NCBI RefSeq assembly: GCF_021290925.1
Contig: NZ_JAJSLX010000002.1
Span: 1,541,749 to 1,605,748 of the forward strand
DNA: 64,000 bases
Source: Sessilibacter corallicola
GTDB lineage: Bacteria; Pseudomonadota; Gammaproteobacteria; Pseudomonadales; Cellvibrionaceae
Reading direction: 5' to 3'
Within the stretch, counting starts at the first letter, position 1. The number at the start of each line of letters is the position of its first letter. Under the pieces are notes generated by a model. The model was not told where the DNA came from, did no database searches, and worked only from the letters and a program-made list of their open reading frames with translations. The position numbers were made by a program, and so were the translations under genes. Positions 46,802 to 54,816 of this stretch are shown one piece after another.

Positions 46802-48124
46802 TCAGTTAGAGAAATCCAACGGGCTAGTAACACCTCGTTCGTGCATTCCTACAACATGAGTATAAATCTGGGTTGTAGAGATATCTCTGTGGCCGAGCAT
46901 TTCTTGAATTGCTCGTATATCAGTCCCGTTTCTCAATAAATTGGTTGCGAATGAATGTCTGAAAGTATGGCAGCCAGATTTCTTGTGGATGCCTACGGTT
47001 TTGATTGCAGCTTTAACCTTACGTTGCACCGATTGTTCGCCGATGTGATGTCTTCTTTTGATTTTTGATCTAGGATCAACAGATAGATGAGTTGCTGGAA
47101 ATAGATACTGCCAACCTGGTGACGTTGACGCGTTTGGATATTTTCTTTCTAGAGCAAACGGTAAATAAACGGAACTAAAACCGTCGGTCAAGTCTTTTTG
47201 GTGCTGCGCTAATACAAAACTGACTTGTTTTTGTAAATCATCAACGAGTGAACTTGGTAACAGAGTTCTTCGCCAATAATTACCTTTTGCCTCACGTACA
47301 ATTAGACAGCCATTGTTAAAGTCAACATCTTGCACACGTAAGCGAACAGACTCCATTACGCGTAGGCCGGAACCGTACATCAGTGAAGTTATCAATCTGA
47401 ATTGACCAGATAATTGACTAATCACCGAAATAGCTTCCTGGTGAGAAAAGACGGTAGGAATTCGTCGTTCTCTTGAGCTCGGTTTAAATTCGACACCCTC
47501 AAGCGGCATTAATAAAAATTGGTTGTATAGGAGCCTCTGATTAACCTCAAGATCACTCAGGCCAATCAGTTTTTTTCTGATCAAGACGTGCTTTTGAAGG
47601 TCTAACGGGTTAAATCGAAAAAGCACAACGCAGAGCAGGGAAAAACCGGCAGGCCCCGTAGGGGTGAGCTTGCGAACGCCGTGAATGCTTGGAGCGGCTG
47701 GTCCTGATCTCAAGCGCACATTTGCGGTGTTGCCGCTTTTATTAAGGACTACGGCCATTAATTACAAGCGGCGCCTTGCAATTGCACGCTTGAGATCACG
47801 CTGAGTAATTTTGAGGTTAATCAGAGGCTCCTATAGAAAAGCCAACGCATTTAATGCTGTTTTTTGAGTGTTGACAGATACATTTTCGTGTAATACCAAA
47901 TTTGATAAGAATTCGTTGACATGGATAACAGTTAGGGTTTTGGGATGATTGCGTTTATGAAAACGAATAAATCGTAATATCCAGAAACAATAGGTTTTTT
48001 CTGTTTTATACGACAAACGTTTTGCACGAATGAATGCTCGTAGCTGATCCATAAGTCGTGTCGGGTTTTTTGGAATAGGTTTTGGGATGTCTTCCACAAT
48101 AAAAACCTGGTTAGAAATTTTCAA
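46802..48124 (-). pseudogene. intI: Integron integrase, interrupted by a small mobile element
   Basis: A tyrosine recombinase of the integron class. The N-terminal 97 residues (47834-48124; PTRLMDQLRAFIRAKRLSYKTEKTYCFWILRFIRFHKRN...) form the core-binding domain. About 241 C-terminal residues (46802-47529) hold the catalytic set: Arg in [35 protein letters not shown] with the nucleophile Tyr, and the IntI-specific patch with [11 protein letters not shown]. Joining the parts at the target duplication restores ...NALAFLYNQFLL... in frame, for a protein of about 338 residues as in IntI1. A 302-bp element between them creates a TAG at the junction. An open frame starting inside the element still encodes the catalytic domain with about 76 foreign residues, but lacks the core-binding domain. 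It faces away from the cassette array, as integrase genes do. Confidence 0.9.
47530..47831. mobile_element. 302-bp MITE-like element inserted in intI
   Basis: The terminal inverted repeats begin GGAGCCTCTGATTAACCTCA and extend with two changes through ACTCAG (about 34 bases). The element is flanked by TATA on both sides (47526-47529, 47832-47835), a 4-base target duplication. It carries no transposase, only part of an open frame of about 76 codons reading into intI. Insert plus duplication total 306 bases, so the downstream frame is preserved. A solitary end with the same sequence is at 38231. The parental IS family is not identified. Confidence 0.85.
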
Positions 48125-48411
48125 ATATCCTATCGGAAAATGCCGATTTGAAAAATCAACCTAAGTATGGTTATTTGGACAAATTTTTAGAAAATTCAGA
48201 GATATAAGAAAAATCATAGTGTTAGGAGACTATAGAGTTTTGAGGATATACGTCGTAATGACGTAAAATACAAAAATGAATTACGCGCCAAATTGTCTGA
48301 GGCGTTGACGTAGTGAGACTTTCAGGATAGCGTTGAGAAAAATTCACCCGAAATATACGTTACTGTGACGGTATATTTGGGAAAAAGCGTCGTTTGGACG
48401 TGTATTAAACT
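48125..48411. promoter_or_regulatory. Presumed attI and integrase/cassette promoter region
   Basis: The space between the intI start and the first cassette junction (GTTATAC at 48412-48418). It contains an imperfect hairpin CCCGAAATATACGT/ACGGTATATTTGGG at 48347-48381. It should contain attI and the cassette promoter by position, but I cannot define either from sequence alone. No CTGT-N8-ACAG LexA site is seen here, unlike many integrons. Confidence 0.5.
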
Positions 48412-48444
48412 GTTATACATGAATATGAAAGCAGGAGTAAAACT

Positions 48445-48966
48445 TTGGAAATCGATTTTTTATTAGGTTTGGCCTCTGGTCTCGTAGCGGCAATCATTAC
48501 AGCCTTAATTGCCAAATATTGGCCCAGCTTCGTAAACATCATTAGTAAAGAAGCAAAAATAAATGGAAGTTGGGCTTGGTATGATAGCTCGCATAAGGAG
48601 CCGATTGGGAATATTTTGATAAAGCAGACTGGAAGTAAAGTAAAGGGCCAGTTTGAAAGGAACAAATCTATTGACGGGAAAACAACAAAAAGGGTATTCA
48701 AGTTTGAAGGTGCTCTTTATGGGCAAATATTACATATTAATTATAATGAGCCTGAAGACCCTAAGAATGTGCGTGGTTCTATAATATTAAAGTTGGTTTC
48801 AGGAAGGCAGGTTTTCTATGGAAAGACAATGTATTTCGAAAATCACAAAAATGAAATTTCAACATATAATTTTGTAATTTCTAAGCAAGATAAATCACAA
48901 CCTGAAGCTGTTCAATATTTGGGACATACTTCGTCAGAAAAGAGCGAGAAAAAAAATGCAGCTTAG
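48445..48966 (+). CDS. Cassette 1 first gene: membrane-anchored beta-rich protein
   Basis: A 173-residue protein starting at TTG 48445 after GCAGGAG. One N-terminal transmembrane helix (about residues 5-25) is followed by a beta-rich domain opening GSWAWYDSSHKEPIGNILIKQTGSKVKGQFER, resembling lipocalin-like/beta-barrel folds. It overlaps the start of a serine hydrolase by 11 bases, so the two form an operon in one cassette. The anchor-plus-barrel layout recalls effectors such as Cap15-type beta-barrel membrane proteins of defence systems, but this is shape only. The function is unknown. Confidence 0.7.
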   Translation: MEIDFLLGLASGLVAAIITALIAKYWPSFVNIISKEAKINGSWAWYDSSHKEPIGNILIKQTGSKVKGQFERNKSIDGKTTKRVFKFEGALYGQILHINYNEPEDPKNVRGSIILKLVSGRQVFYGKTMYFENHKNEISTYNFVISKQDKSQPEAVQYLGHTSSEKSEKKNAA

Positions 48967-50028
48967 CTCATCTTCGAAGACAGTCATTGATGATGCAATT
49001 TTACGTTTTGTTGAAAGATATGGGGTTCCTGATTTAGATATATCTATAACTAAAGGCAGAGGAATAATTTTCGAAAAAGGCTTTTCTCTCTTCGGTTTAA
49101 AAGATAACAGTGATGAAAACGGGATATATATGCTTTCATCTGTGGTTAAAACAATTACTGCTTTTGCAGTAGTTAAGGCATCTGAGAACCATGATTTAGA
49201 TCTGAATTGTCGAGTCTTAATATAATTCCCGAGCTGGAAAGTTGTTCTAATATTGACAGAAGTGTTCGTATTTTAGATTTATTAGATCATACAGCCTGTA
49301 TAAACAAAACCACATATAATTGGGGTAGATACAATTTAGAAGACTCTGAACTAAGTTCTCTCGAGTCATTTATTCGAGGTGATTATAAATTCTCAATAGA
49401 TAGGCATCAGTCAGGTTCTTGGATGTATAGCAATGTAGGCTACGACATATTGGGGGCAGTAATTGAAAGAGTTGCAGGAATTGGGTTCGAAAAATTTATA
49501 CAGAAGGAGATTCTGGGTCCATTAGGCATGACGGATACTGTATTCGATTTAAACTCTATAGATGAATCCCGCATTAGATTTCCAACGCTTTTTGAAGGTG
49601 GTGAAATTTTACTCTTGGGAAAAATACCCAATGTAAAAAGGCATTCTCCAAGTGCAGTTGCTTTTTCTTCTATTGCAGATATTTCTAAGTGGGGACGATT
49701 TCATGCATCAAATGGTGCGGGGTGCGATCATGCTAACATTTCTTCATTTAACAGATCCTTGATGTGGTCATCTAGAGTAAATACCGACATCACCTATACT
49801 CAAAGCTATGGTCTAGGCTGGTATATCGGGGAATGGTTCGGCAATCGTGCCGTAGGGCATGGAGGTAAAGAGTATGGATTCAATACCTTTATTATTGTAT
49901 TTCCAGATGATGACATCTCAATTAGTATTTTAATGAATACGCATAATGCAGATGTCATTAAACTTGCAATAGAAATCGTCAAAACACTCATTAAATCCGA
50001 ATTAATGTATAACAAAAGTGTGAATTAG
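48956..50028 (+). pseudogene. Cassette 1 second gene: beta-lactamase-family serine hydrolase, frameshifted
   Basis: Penicillin-binding-protein/class C beta-lactamase fold. The SxxK catalytic motif is SVVKT (about residue 63) in the first frame. After a frameshift near 49205-49225 the second frame continues with YSNVG (YxN motif), FEKFIQKEILGPLGMTDTVF and the C-terminal HGGKEYGFNTF (HxG motif). Both halves together (about 357 residues) make a normal-length enzyme. Neither half alone has the full catalytic site, so the gene is probably inactive unless the shift is a sequencing error. The stop lies inside the attC, as is common for cassettes. Confidence 0.85.
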
Positions 50029-50070
50029 GACGCTCACTAGTTCATCGCGCCTATTACACTGGCGTTAGGC
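50007..50070 (+). other. attC site of cassette 1
   Basis: Inner box GTATAAC at 50007 is the exact reverse complement of the cassette's own start GTTATAC at 48412. The outer box is GTTAGGC at 50064. This fixes cassette 1 as 48412-50063. Confidence 0.9.
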
Positions 50071-50092
50071 ACTCAAACTAGGAATTAACTTC

Positions 50093-51022
50093 ATGAGATT
50101 TGACACAGAAGATGACGCAAAGAATTATGCCGTAAGTGCAACGGCTAAGCATTTGCATCCTGATGATGCTCAAAATCGGCTCGACTCATATAAGTCGTAC
50201 CAAGAGTCTGCTCACAATGATGAGGATAAAGAGTATTGGGAAAGAGAAGTTCGTCACCTTGATGAATATATAAATAGCGATGAATTTAAAAATGGTGAAT
50301 ACCCTCAAGGGATAGATGAATTAATCCTAGAGATAATTGAATGGCGGGCTGCAATATACGCATTTCAAAATGTTGATACAGAACAAGACCCATTCAAAGA
50401 GCACGCCTTCTATGCCCAATGGCTCATGGGCGGCACGTACACGGTTTTCTGCATGCTTGGTAAGCTTGTGAGCAAAGACAATCGAGATAACTCACTGCGT
50501 AAGCTTTGGCCGATAGTTTCTGATTATGTAAAAGATAGTGGTCTATGTAGTGAAGGTGAAACTGAAATAATCGAAGAGAAAATGCATCGCACAGAAGGAC
50601 ATTTCACAAATACAAATTCACGAGCGATGCTTTTCAGAAACAAAGTTATAGCCCATAAAGAAAGCTCTCCTAAAATTGAGTGGGTGGAAATTGATAAAGA
50701 CATAAAGCTGCTTTGCAGAATCTGGGCGCTGATAACTATGTGGTCTTCATTTGGCATCATTCAGCCATTTAGAAATTCCCAGCAGGTTTTCTCGGGGCTT
50801 GAAAGCGTTTTTAACCCTGCGGAAATCAAATCTCTTGTTGGACAGCGTAACATGTACCTTGAAAAGGTCGAAGGCTGGTGTACACACAGTTTAGTTGATA
50901 ATAGTAAGGTGTCTGAGCGTTCTCCTTTTGGGAAAATATCCGTGTCAATTGACATTAAACCTTCGCGGGAGGCAGTGCCTAACAAGGTGCTGCTGTCGGA
51001 CAATGATCTTCCCCCGTTTTAA
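50093..51022 (+). CDS. Cassette 2: HEPN/AbiU2-like protein
   Basis: About 309 residues, all-helical by composition. The segment SRAMLFRNKVIAHKESSPKIEWVEIDKD (about residues 180-207) holds an R-x5-H motif (RNKVIAH) in the arrangement found in AbiU2/HEPN proteins, where such motifs form an RNase active site. AbiU2-like genes act in abortive infection. The last residues (from about 296) are read through the attC and into the IS3 end, so the natural C-terminus has been altered by the insertion. The functional call rests on one motif and helical context. Confidence 0.6.
   Translation: MRFDTEDDAKNYAVSATAKHLHPDDAQNRLDSYKSYQESAHNDEDKEYWEREVRHLDEYINSDEFKNGEYPQGIDELILEIIEWRAAIYAFQNVDTEQDPFKEHAFYAQWLMGGTYTVFCMLGKLVSKDNRDNSLRKLWPIVSDYVKDSGLCSEGETEIIEEKMHRTEGHFTNTNSRAMLFRNKVIAHKESSPKIEWVEIDKDIKLLCRIWALITMWSSFGIIQPFRNSQQVFSGLESVFNPAEIKSLVGQRNMYLEKVEGWCTHSLVDNSKVSERSPFGKISVSIDIKPSREAVPNKVLLSDNDLPPF
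50977..51003 (+). other. attC of cassette 2, split by an IS3-family element
   Basis: Inner box GCCTAAC at 50977-50983 complements the cassette's start GTTAGGC (50064). The remainder continues AAGGTGCTGCTGTCGGACAA and is cut by the IS end at 51004; the outer half is not found on the other side. Confidence 0.75.
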
Positions 51023-51055
51023 CGGACACCCAAGTCAAACAAGACGAGGTGTCCA

Positions 51056-51421
51056 ATGCCCAAATACACTCAACCAAGAAAAACTTGGCAATACTCAACT
51101 GAATTTAAAGTTAAAGCGGTTCAACTTAGTTTGATTCAAGGTGTTCAAGTTCAGGAAGTGGCTACTGCACTTGATATCCGTCCGTTTATGCTGTCACGAT
51201 GGCGTAAAGAATATCGTGAAGGAAAGATCGTGGCAGATAAACGCAAGAAATTAACAGAGTCCAATCGTAAGCAAGCGAAAGAACTTTCAAAAGTTAAAAG
51301 GCTTGAGGAAGAAAACAAGAAACTTAAACAGGAGATTGACTTGCTAAAAAAGTGGCAACGGTTTCTTGCGGAGGAACATCAGCACGATATCGATTCATCA
51401 AGAGATTCAGACAAGAACTAG
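51056..51421 (+). CDS. IS3-family transposase OrfA
   Basis: A 121-residue protein with an N-terminal helix-turn-helix (WQYSTEFKVKAVQLSLIQGVQVQEVATALDIRPFMLSRWRKEY) and a leucine-zipper-like coiled coil (VKRLEEENKKLKQEIDLLKK). The slippery run AAAAAAG at 51346-51352 lies just before orfB, so a programmed -1 frameshift would give the OrfAB transposase. Confidence 0.92.
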   Translation: MPKYTQPRKTWQYSTEFKVKAVQLSLIQGVQVQEVATALDIRPFMLSRWRKEYREGKIVADKRKKLTESNRKQAKELSKVKRLEEENKKLKQEIDLLKKWQRFLAEEHQHDIDSSRDSDKN

Positions 51422-52239
51422 ACATCAAACGTACTTGTGAATGGTTGGGTGTGTCTCGTAGCGGTTACTATGATTGGTGTAATAGGAAACCCTCGGATCG
51501 ACACAAGTCAGATGAGCTACTTAAGCAGCACATCAAAAAGATTTCAGATGAAAATGAGGGGCGTTATGGCAGCCCTCGGATATGGAAAGCTCTGTTAAAA
51601 AAGGGGTTTCAGGTTGCTCGCAAACGAGTCGCTCGACTTATGCGGGAAATGGGGTTGATTGCCCGAGTGACACGGGTGACATATAGAGCGCTTGGCATGA
51701 AGCGCTTTTTATCCTCAGGTGAGAACCTTCGCCCAGAGGGAGCGGTTCCTGGAGAAAAGAATAAGGTATGGGTAGCGGACGTAACGTACTTGAAGGTGAA
51801 GAATCAATGGCACTACTTATCAGTCATTATGGATCTGTATTCACGTCGTGTTGTGGGCTGGAGTCTTGATGCGAAGAGAACAACGGTAATTACGCGAAGA
51901 ACCTTAAGAAATGCCCTATGTAAACGACGGCTACCCAAAGGACTGATTTTACACACAGATCGTGGCGTTGAATATCGAGGTTCGGAATATCAAAAAGAAC
52001 TTCGAACGCATGGAATTGAACACAGTCTTAGTAGACCAGGAAAGTGTACTGATAATGCACACATGGAATCATTTTTCCATTCGATGAAAGCAGAGCTTAT
52101 TCGTAATACGACATTTTCTACGGCAGAAGATTTGAAGTATGGCTTGGCCCGATACATCAATGATTACTACAATAGAAAACGGCTGCATTCGGGAATAGGT
52201 TACTGTTCACCGATAGAATATGAGCGAATAACCGCATGA
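51352..52239 (+). CDS. IS3-family transposase OrfB (DDE integrase core)
   Basis: About 295 residues in the -1 frame relative to orfA. The HTH_21 region GRYGSPRIWKALLKKGFQVARKRVARLMREMGL precedes the catalytic core: first Asp in VWVADVTYL, second in HTDRGVEYR, Glu in DNAHMESFF with Lys in MKAEL. It appears intact. Confidence 0.92.
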   Translation: MATVSCGGTSARYRFIKRFRQELDIKRTCEWLGVSRSGYYDWCNRKPSDRHKSDELLKQHIKKISDENEGRYGSPRIWKALLKKGFQVARKRVARLMREMGLIARVTRVTYRALGMKRFLSSGENLRPEGAVPGEKNKVWVADVTYLKVKNQWHYLSVIMDLYSRRVVGWSLDAKRTTVITRRTLRNALCKRRLPKGLILHTDRGVEYRGSEYQKELRTHGIEHSLSRPGKCTDNAHMESFFHSMKAELIRNTTFSTAEDLKYGLARYINDYYNRKRLHSGIGYCSPIEYERITA

Positions 52240-52285
52240 AAAAGAGCGTGTCCGTTTTAACGGGGCAAGATCACTGCCCAATAAA

Positions 52286-53236
52286 TTAATCTATACACCA
52301 AGCTTTATTATCCCGGACCATAGCATTTAAAATCGTGATCATTTTTCTCATGCAAGCCGTGATGGCAACCTTTTTGTGTTTACCCATTAATACGAGCTTT
52401 TTATAAAAAGCTCGTATTAATGGGTTGCATAAAGTGGCACTGAGCGTTGCCATATACAGTGTGGTTCTAATTTCTGCTCGACCACCTTGAATACGTCGTT
52501 TCCCTTTAAATAACCCACTGTCGCGATTCATTGGTGCGACACCAACGAGTTTTCCTACTTGTTTTGAATTCAAGGTTCCGATTTCGGGCAAGTCTGCCAG
52601 AATGGAATAAATTAAAGTGTTTCCAACACCGGGTACGGATTGCAAAAGTTTTTGTCTATCGTGCCATTCTTGTTGAAGTTCTACGTGTTTTTGCAGCTTA
52701 CTTTCAACGCGTTCAATTTCCTTGTCCAAGCATTTAATGATTCGTTTACATGAAAGTTCTAAACTTTTTCCCATAATTTTTACGCGATTTAATTCTTGTG
52801 TTCTCATTTGCATGAGTTGACGCCGACGAGTAAGTAAACCCTTGATAATGATTAGGTTTTTACTTTTTTGAAGTGTGGGCTTTGGTTGTATTATCGCAGC
52901 GTATTGTGCAATTAATTTGGCGTCAATTTGGTCAGTTTTAGCCAGCTGATCAATGGCTTTTGCGTATTGACGTACGGATGAGGGTTTTGCAATAACGACA
53001 GGCAATTGTTTTTGATAGCAAGCCTGAGCGAGATCGAATTCATAGCGTCCCGTAGATTCCATAACGACGCGACTGACTCGATAGTAGGAAATTCTTTTCA
53101 AGATGAATTTGATACCATCTGCATCGTTACTGACTTGAAAATAGATGTTTTTTTCATGAATATATACGTCGAGAAAAAACTTACCGACGTCAACACCGAC
53201 ATTAACAATTGTTTTACTCTTTGATAAATTTGCCAT
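52286..53236 (-). CDS. IS110-family transposase
   Basis: A 316-residue DEDD recombinase. The N-terminal RuvC-like domain shows VGVDVGKFFLDVY (first Asp), VVMESTGRYEFDLA (Glu) and AKTDQIDAKLIAQYA (Asp). A coiled coil follows, and the C-terminal Tnp domain has QSVPGVGNTLIYSILADLPEIG and GGRAEIRTTLYMATLSA, which contains the conserved serine. The stop lies only 12 bases from the neighbouring IS3 end, so one boundary of this element is near 52274. It appears intact. Confidence 0.92.
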   Translation of the reverse strand: MANLSKSKTIVNVGVDVGKFFLDVYIHEKNIYFQVSNDADGIKFILKRISYYRVSRVVMESTGRYEFDLAQACYQKQLPVVIAKPSSVRQYAKAIDQLAKTDQIDAKLIAQYAAIIQPKPTLQKSKNLIIIKGLLTRRRQLMQMRTQELNRVKIMGKSLELSCKRIIKCLDKEIERVESKLQKHVELQQEWHDRQKLLQSVPGVGNTLIYSILADLPEIGTLNSKQVGKLVGVAPMNRDSGLFKGKRRIQGGRAEIRTTLYMATLSATLCNPLIRAFYKKLVLMGKHKKVAITACMRKMITILNAMVRDNKAWCID

Positions 53237-53456
53237 AAGAACTCTACCTTGCTAAATTCGGGCTCGAGGCTGAATGCAGCCCAGCCCATTCGACTGTTCG
53301 AGTTGAACTTTAGTTTATACATCCGGGGTCGGTTCTGTACTCCTGCTTGTTAACGGTTTTAAAACCAGGCGCTCATCGAGCTACAGAACCGGTACACTAG
53401 CTGCTACTGGGTTACGGGCTTCACTTTATACGAAAGGGGAATATGGTGGAAATTAT
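53237..53456 (-). ncRNA. Candidate IS110 bridge RNA / left-end non-coding region
   Basis: The roughly 220-base leader upstream of the transposase (minus strand) is where IS110-group elements encode their bridge RNA. A perfect 10-base stem CGGTTCTGTA (53330-53339) / TACAGAACCG (53382-53391) encloses a loop with a GGTTTTAAAACC palindrome (53355-53366) and CCTG/CAGG pairing. Further small stems lie nearer the gene. The RNA ends and guide loops are not determined. Confidence 0.45.
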
Positions 53457-53515
53457 CCATACAAGCCGCTCAAAGAACATCAGCAAAAGCTGCTTGGACC
53501 TTCGCTGCGTTAAAT
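53457..53515 (+). other. attC site preceding cassette 3
   Basis: CCATACAAGCCGCTC at the inner side (one base short of the usual YYYAAC box) and GCTGCGTTAAAT at the outer side; the junction is GTTAAAT 53509-53515. It belongs to a cassette whose body was lost or replaced by the IS110-family element. Confidence 0.65.
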
Positions 53516-53522
53516 CTCCGTC

Positions 53523-53819
53523 ATGAATCCAGCTAATATAAATAACACTGCAGTTTGGTCTCTGACTCTTGGATATGTTGTCTATATCGTGGTAATAGTT
53601 GGCGCATTCTTATACCGAAAATTATACGGACAACTAGACTTCTTTATCTCTCTAGATATTGCATACTATTCTTCAATAATTTGGCTGTGTTTAAGCTTAG
53701 TTGCACTAGTAGGCTTTAGCTATTTAGTAGTAATTGAGCCGGCAAGGAAGTTCAGATACCCATTGGTGGCATTGTCGCTAATATCTCCAATTTTATGGGC
53801 AGCGTTATTAGTTGAGTGA
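53523..53819 (+). CDS. Cassette 3: small membrane protein
   Basis: A 98-residue protein with three hydrophobic helices (about residues 10-30, 45-67, 75-95). The ATG lies 14 bases after the cassette junction. No family is recognised. It is typical of the small membrane proteins carried by chromosomal integrons. Confidence 0.7.
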   Translation: MNPANINNTAVWSLTLGYVVYIVVIVGAFLYRKLYGQLDFFISLDIAYYSSIIWLCLSLVALVGFSYLVVIEPARKFRYPLVALSLISPILWAALLVE

Positions 53820-53821
53820 AC

Positions 53822-53888
53822 ATTTAAAAAATCAAACAAATCGCTTCTCTTGGGCGCGCTTTGCGCGCTATTTATTGAGGCGTTAGGC
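53822..53888 (+). other. attC site of cassette 3
   Basis: Inner box ATTTAAA matches the reverse complement of the cassette start GTTAAAT at six of seven bases. It has a GCGCGC(TTT)GCGCGC stem and the outer box GTTAGGC at 53882. Confidence 0.75.
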
Positions 53889-53894
53889 CCACAA

Positions 53895-54404
53895 ATGAAA
53901 TTTCGTGTAATAGCTATAATTATGATGACGACGCTGATAAGTGGATGCCTTCCAAAAAGTGCAGTGCTTAAGTATCATGATGTTCAGCACATTGAAGCTG
54001 GCCTAGGCGTCGATGGAACCAGGAAAATACTGAACAGCGATGAAGAGGTTGATCTTCTCGCAACCGAAGTCATTGAGTTACTTAAAGGGCAAGGCTTCGA
54101 ATTATTAAACTCTAGTGTGTCATGGGGGCTTCAGCCGCTCACAGGTCATACACAGAACCTCAGTTTTAGGCTTCTTCAAGCAGGATCAATTCATTGTTAT
54201 GTGCAAATCTCCAAAAAGGAGTTTTGGGCCAAATTCCGAGAGCTTGAGCAAAAACCTCAGTCAAATGAGTTCGCCACTACCAATAGTGATCTAGTGGCAG
54301 TAAGTAAGGCCGTGGATTCATTAAATGAGCTGGCAAAAGAAAAATTTAATGGGCGTTCTACGCGTATCTCTAAATTTGATCGTGCAGAACTCCCTAACAA
54401 ATAA
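53895..54404 (+). CDS. Cassette 4: lipoprotein of unknown function
   Basis: A 169-residue protein. MKFRVIAIIMMTTLISGC is a lipoprotein signal with lipobox LISGC. The mature part contains GFELLNSSVSWGLQPLTGHTQNLSFRLLQAGSIHCYVQISKKEFWAKF, suggesting a mixed alpha/beta domain. ATG 53895 lies just after the cassette junction and is preferred over upstream in-frame codons inside the attC. No family is recognised. Confidence 0.72.
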   Translation: MKFRVIAIIMMTTLISGCLPKSAVLKYHDVQHIEAGLGVDGTRKILNSDEEVDLLATEVIELLKGQGFELLNSSVSWGLQPLTGHTQNLSFRLLQAGSIHCYVQISKKEFWAKFRELEQKPQSNEFATTNSDLVAVSKAVDSLNELAKEKFNGRSTRISKFDRAELPNK

Positions 54405-54447
54405 AGGCAAGCGACGCATAAATGTGCGCTTGCTTTAGGTGTTGTAC
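54392..54447 (+). other. attC site of cassette 4
   Basis: Inner box CCCTAAC (54392) against own start GTTAGGC, an internal GCAAGCG...CGCTTGC stem, outer junction GTTGTAC at 54441. Confidence 0.75.
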
Positions 54448-54809
54448 GTCTCTCGTGGTATTTTCTTGGTTATGAATTCACTATTTTTTGTCGTCTAAAA
54501 TCGCAATTCCTAGTTTCCTAAACTTCGGTAATCTAAGATGTTAGTCCCTAATCGCAGTTACTAATTTTAAATTTCTCTAGTTCCAACAAATCTTTTCGTT
54601 TGTTCTTCTTTGATCACATTAGATTGCAGTAAACTTCCAGCTTTTCAGCCTGTATTTTCTTTGTCCACGTTGGCTTACAGTGAATTTTGACTCTCAGACT
54701 CGCTAATTTCATGGTAAATTAAGGCTCGGTGAGATAATTGTTATTACTTCAAAACGTACAACAAGTGGGTCAAATGGAAAGCCGCTGCGCGTCTTCAATT
54801 TACCCTAGC
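54441..54809 (+). repeat. ORF-less integron cassette, copy A
   Basis: A complete 369-base cassette without a credible gene on either strand. It starts GTTGTACGTCTCTCGTGGTA and ends in an attC whose inner box GTACAAC (54756-54762) exactly complements the start. A second copy follows directly and a third lies at 61025. The middle segment 54607-54697 is nearly identical to copy B. Short open frames in one copy are stopped or frameshifted in the others, so a regulatory or RNA role, or a decayed gene, is more likely than a protein. Confidence 0.8.
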
Positions 54810-54816
54810 GTTGTAC
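54756..54816 (+). other. attC site of ORF-less cassette copy A
   Basis: Inner box GTACAAC, then AAGTGGGTCAAATGGAAAGC, a GCTGCGC stretch, and the outer junction GTTGTAC at 54810, the start of copy B. Confidence 0.85.

Larger units (their letters stand above)
51004..52273 (+). mobile_element. IS3-family insertion sequence
   Basis: A 1270-bp element with ends TGATCTTCCCCCGTT...AACGGGGCAAGATCA and about 26-base inverted repeats that continue to GGACAC. Flanks ACAA and CTGC show no target duplication, suggesting later rearrangement. It contains overlapping orfA and orfB. Confidence 0.9.

Noticed and set aside
48125..48411. LexA control of the integrase
   Set aside because: No CTGT-N8-ACAG motif is visible in the region upstream of intI.
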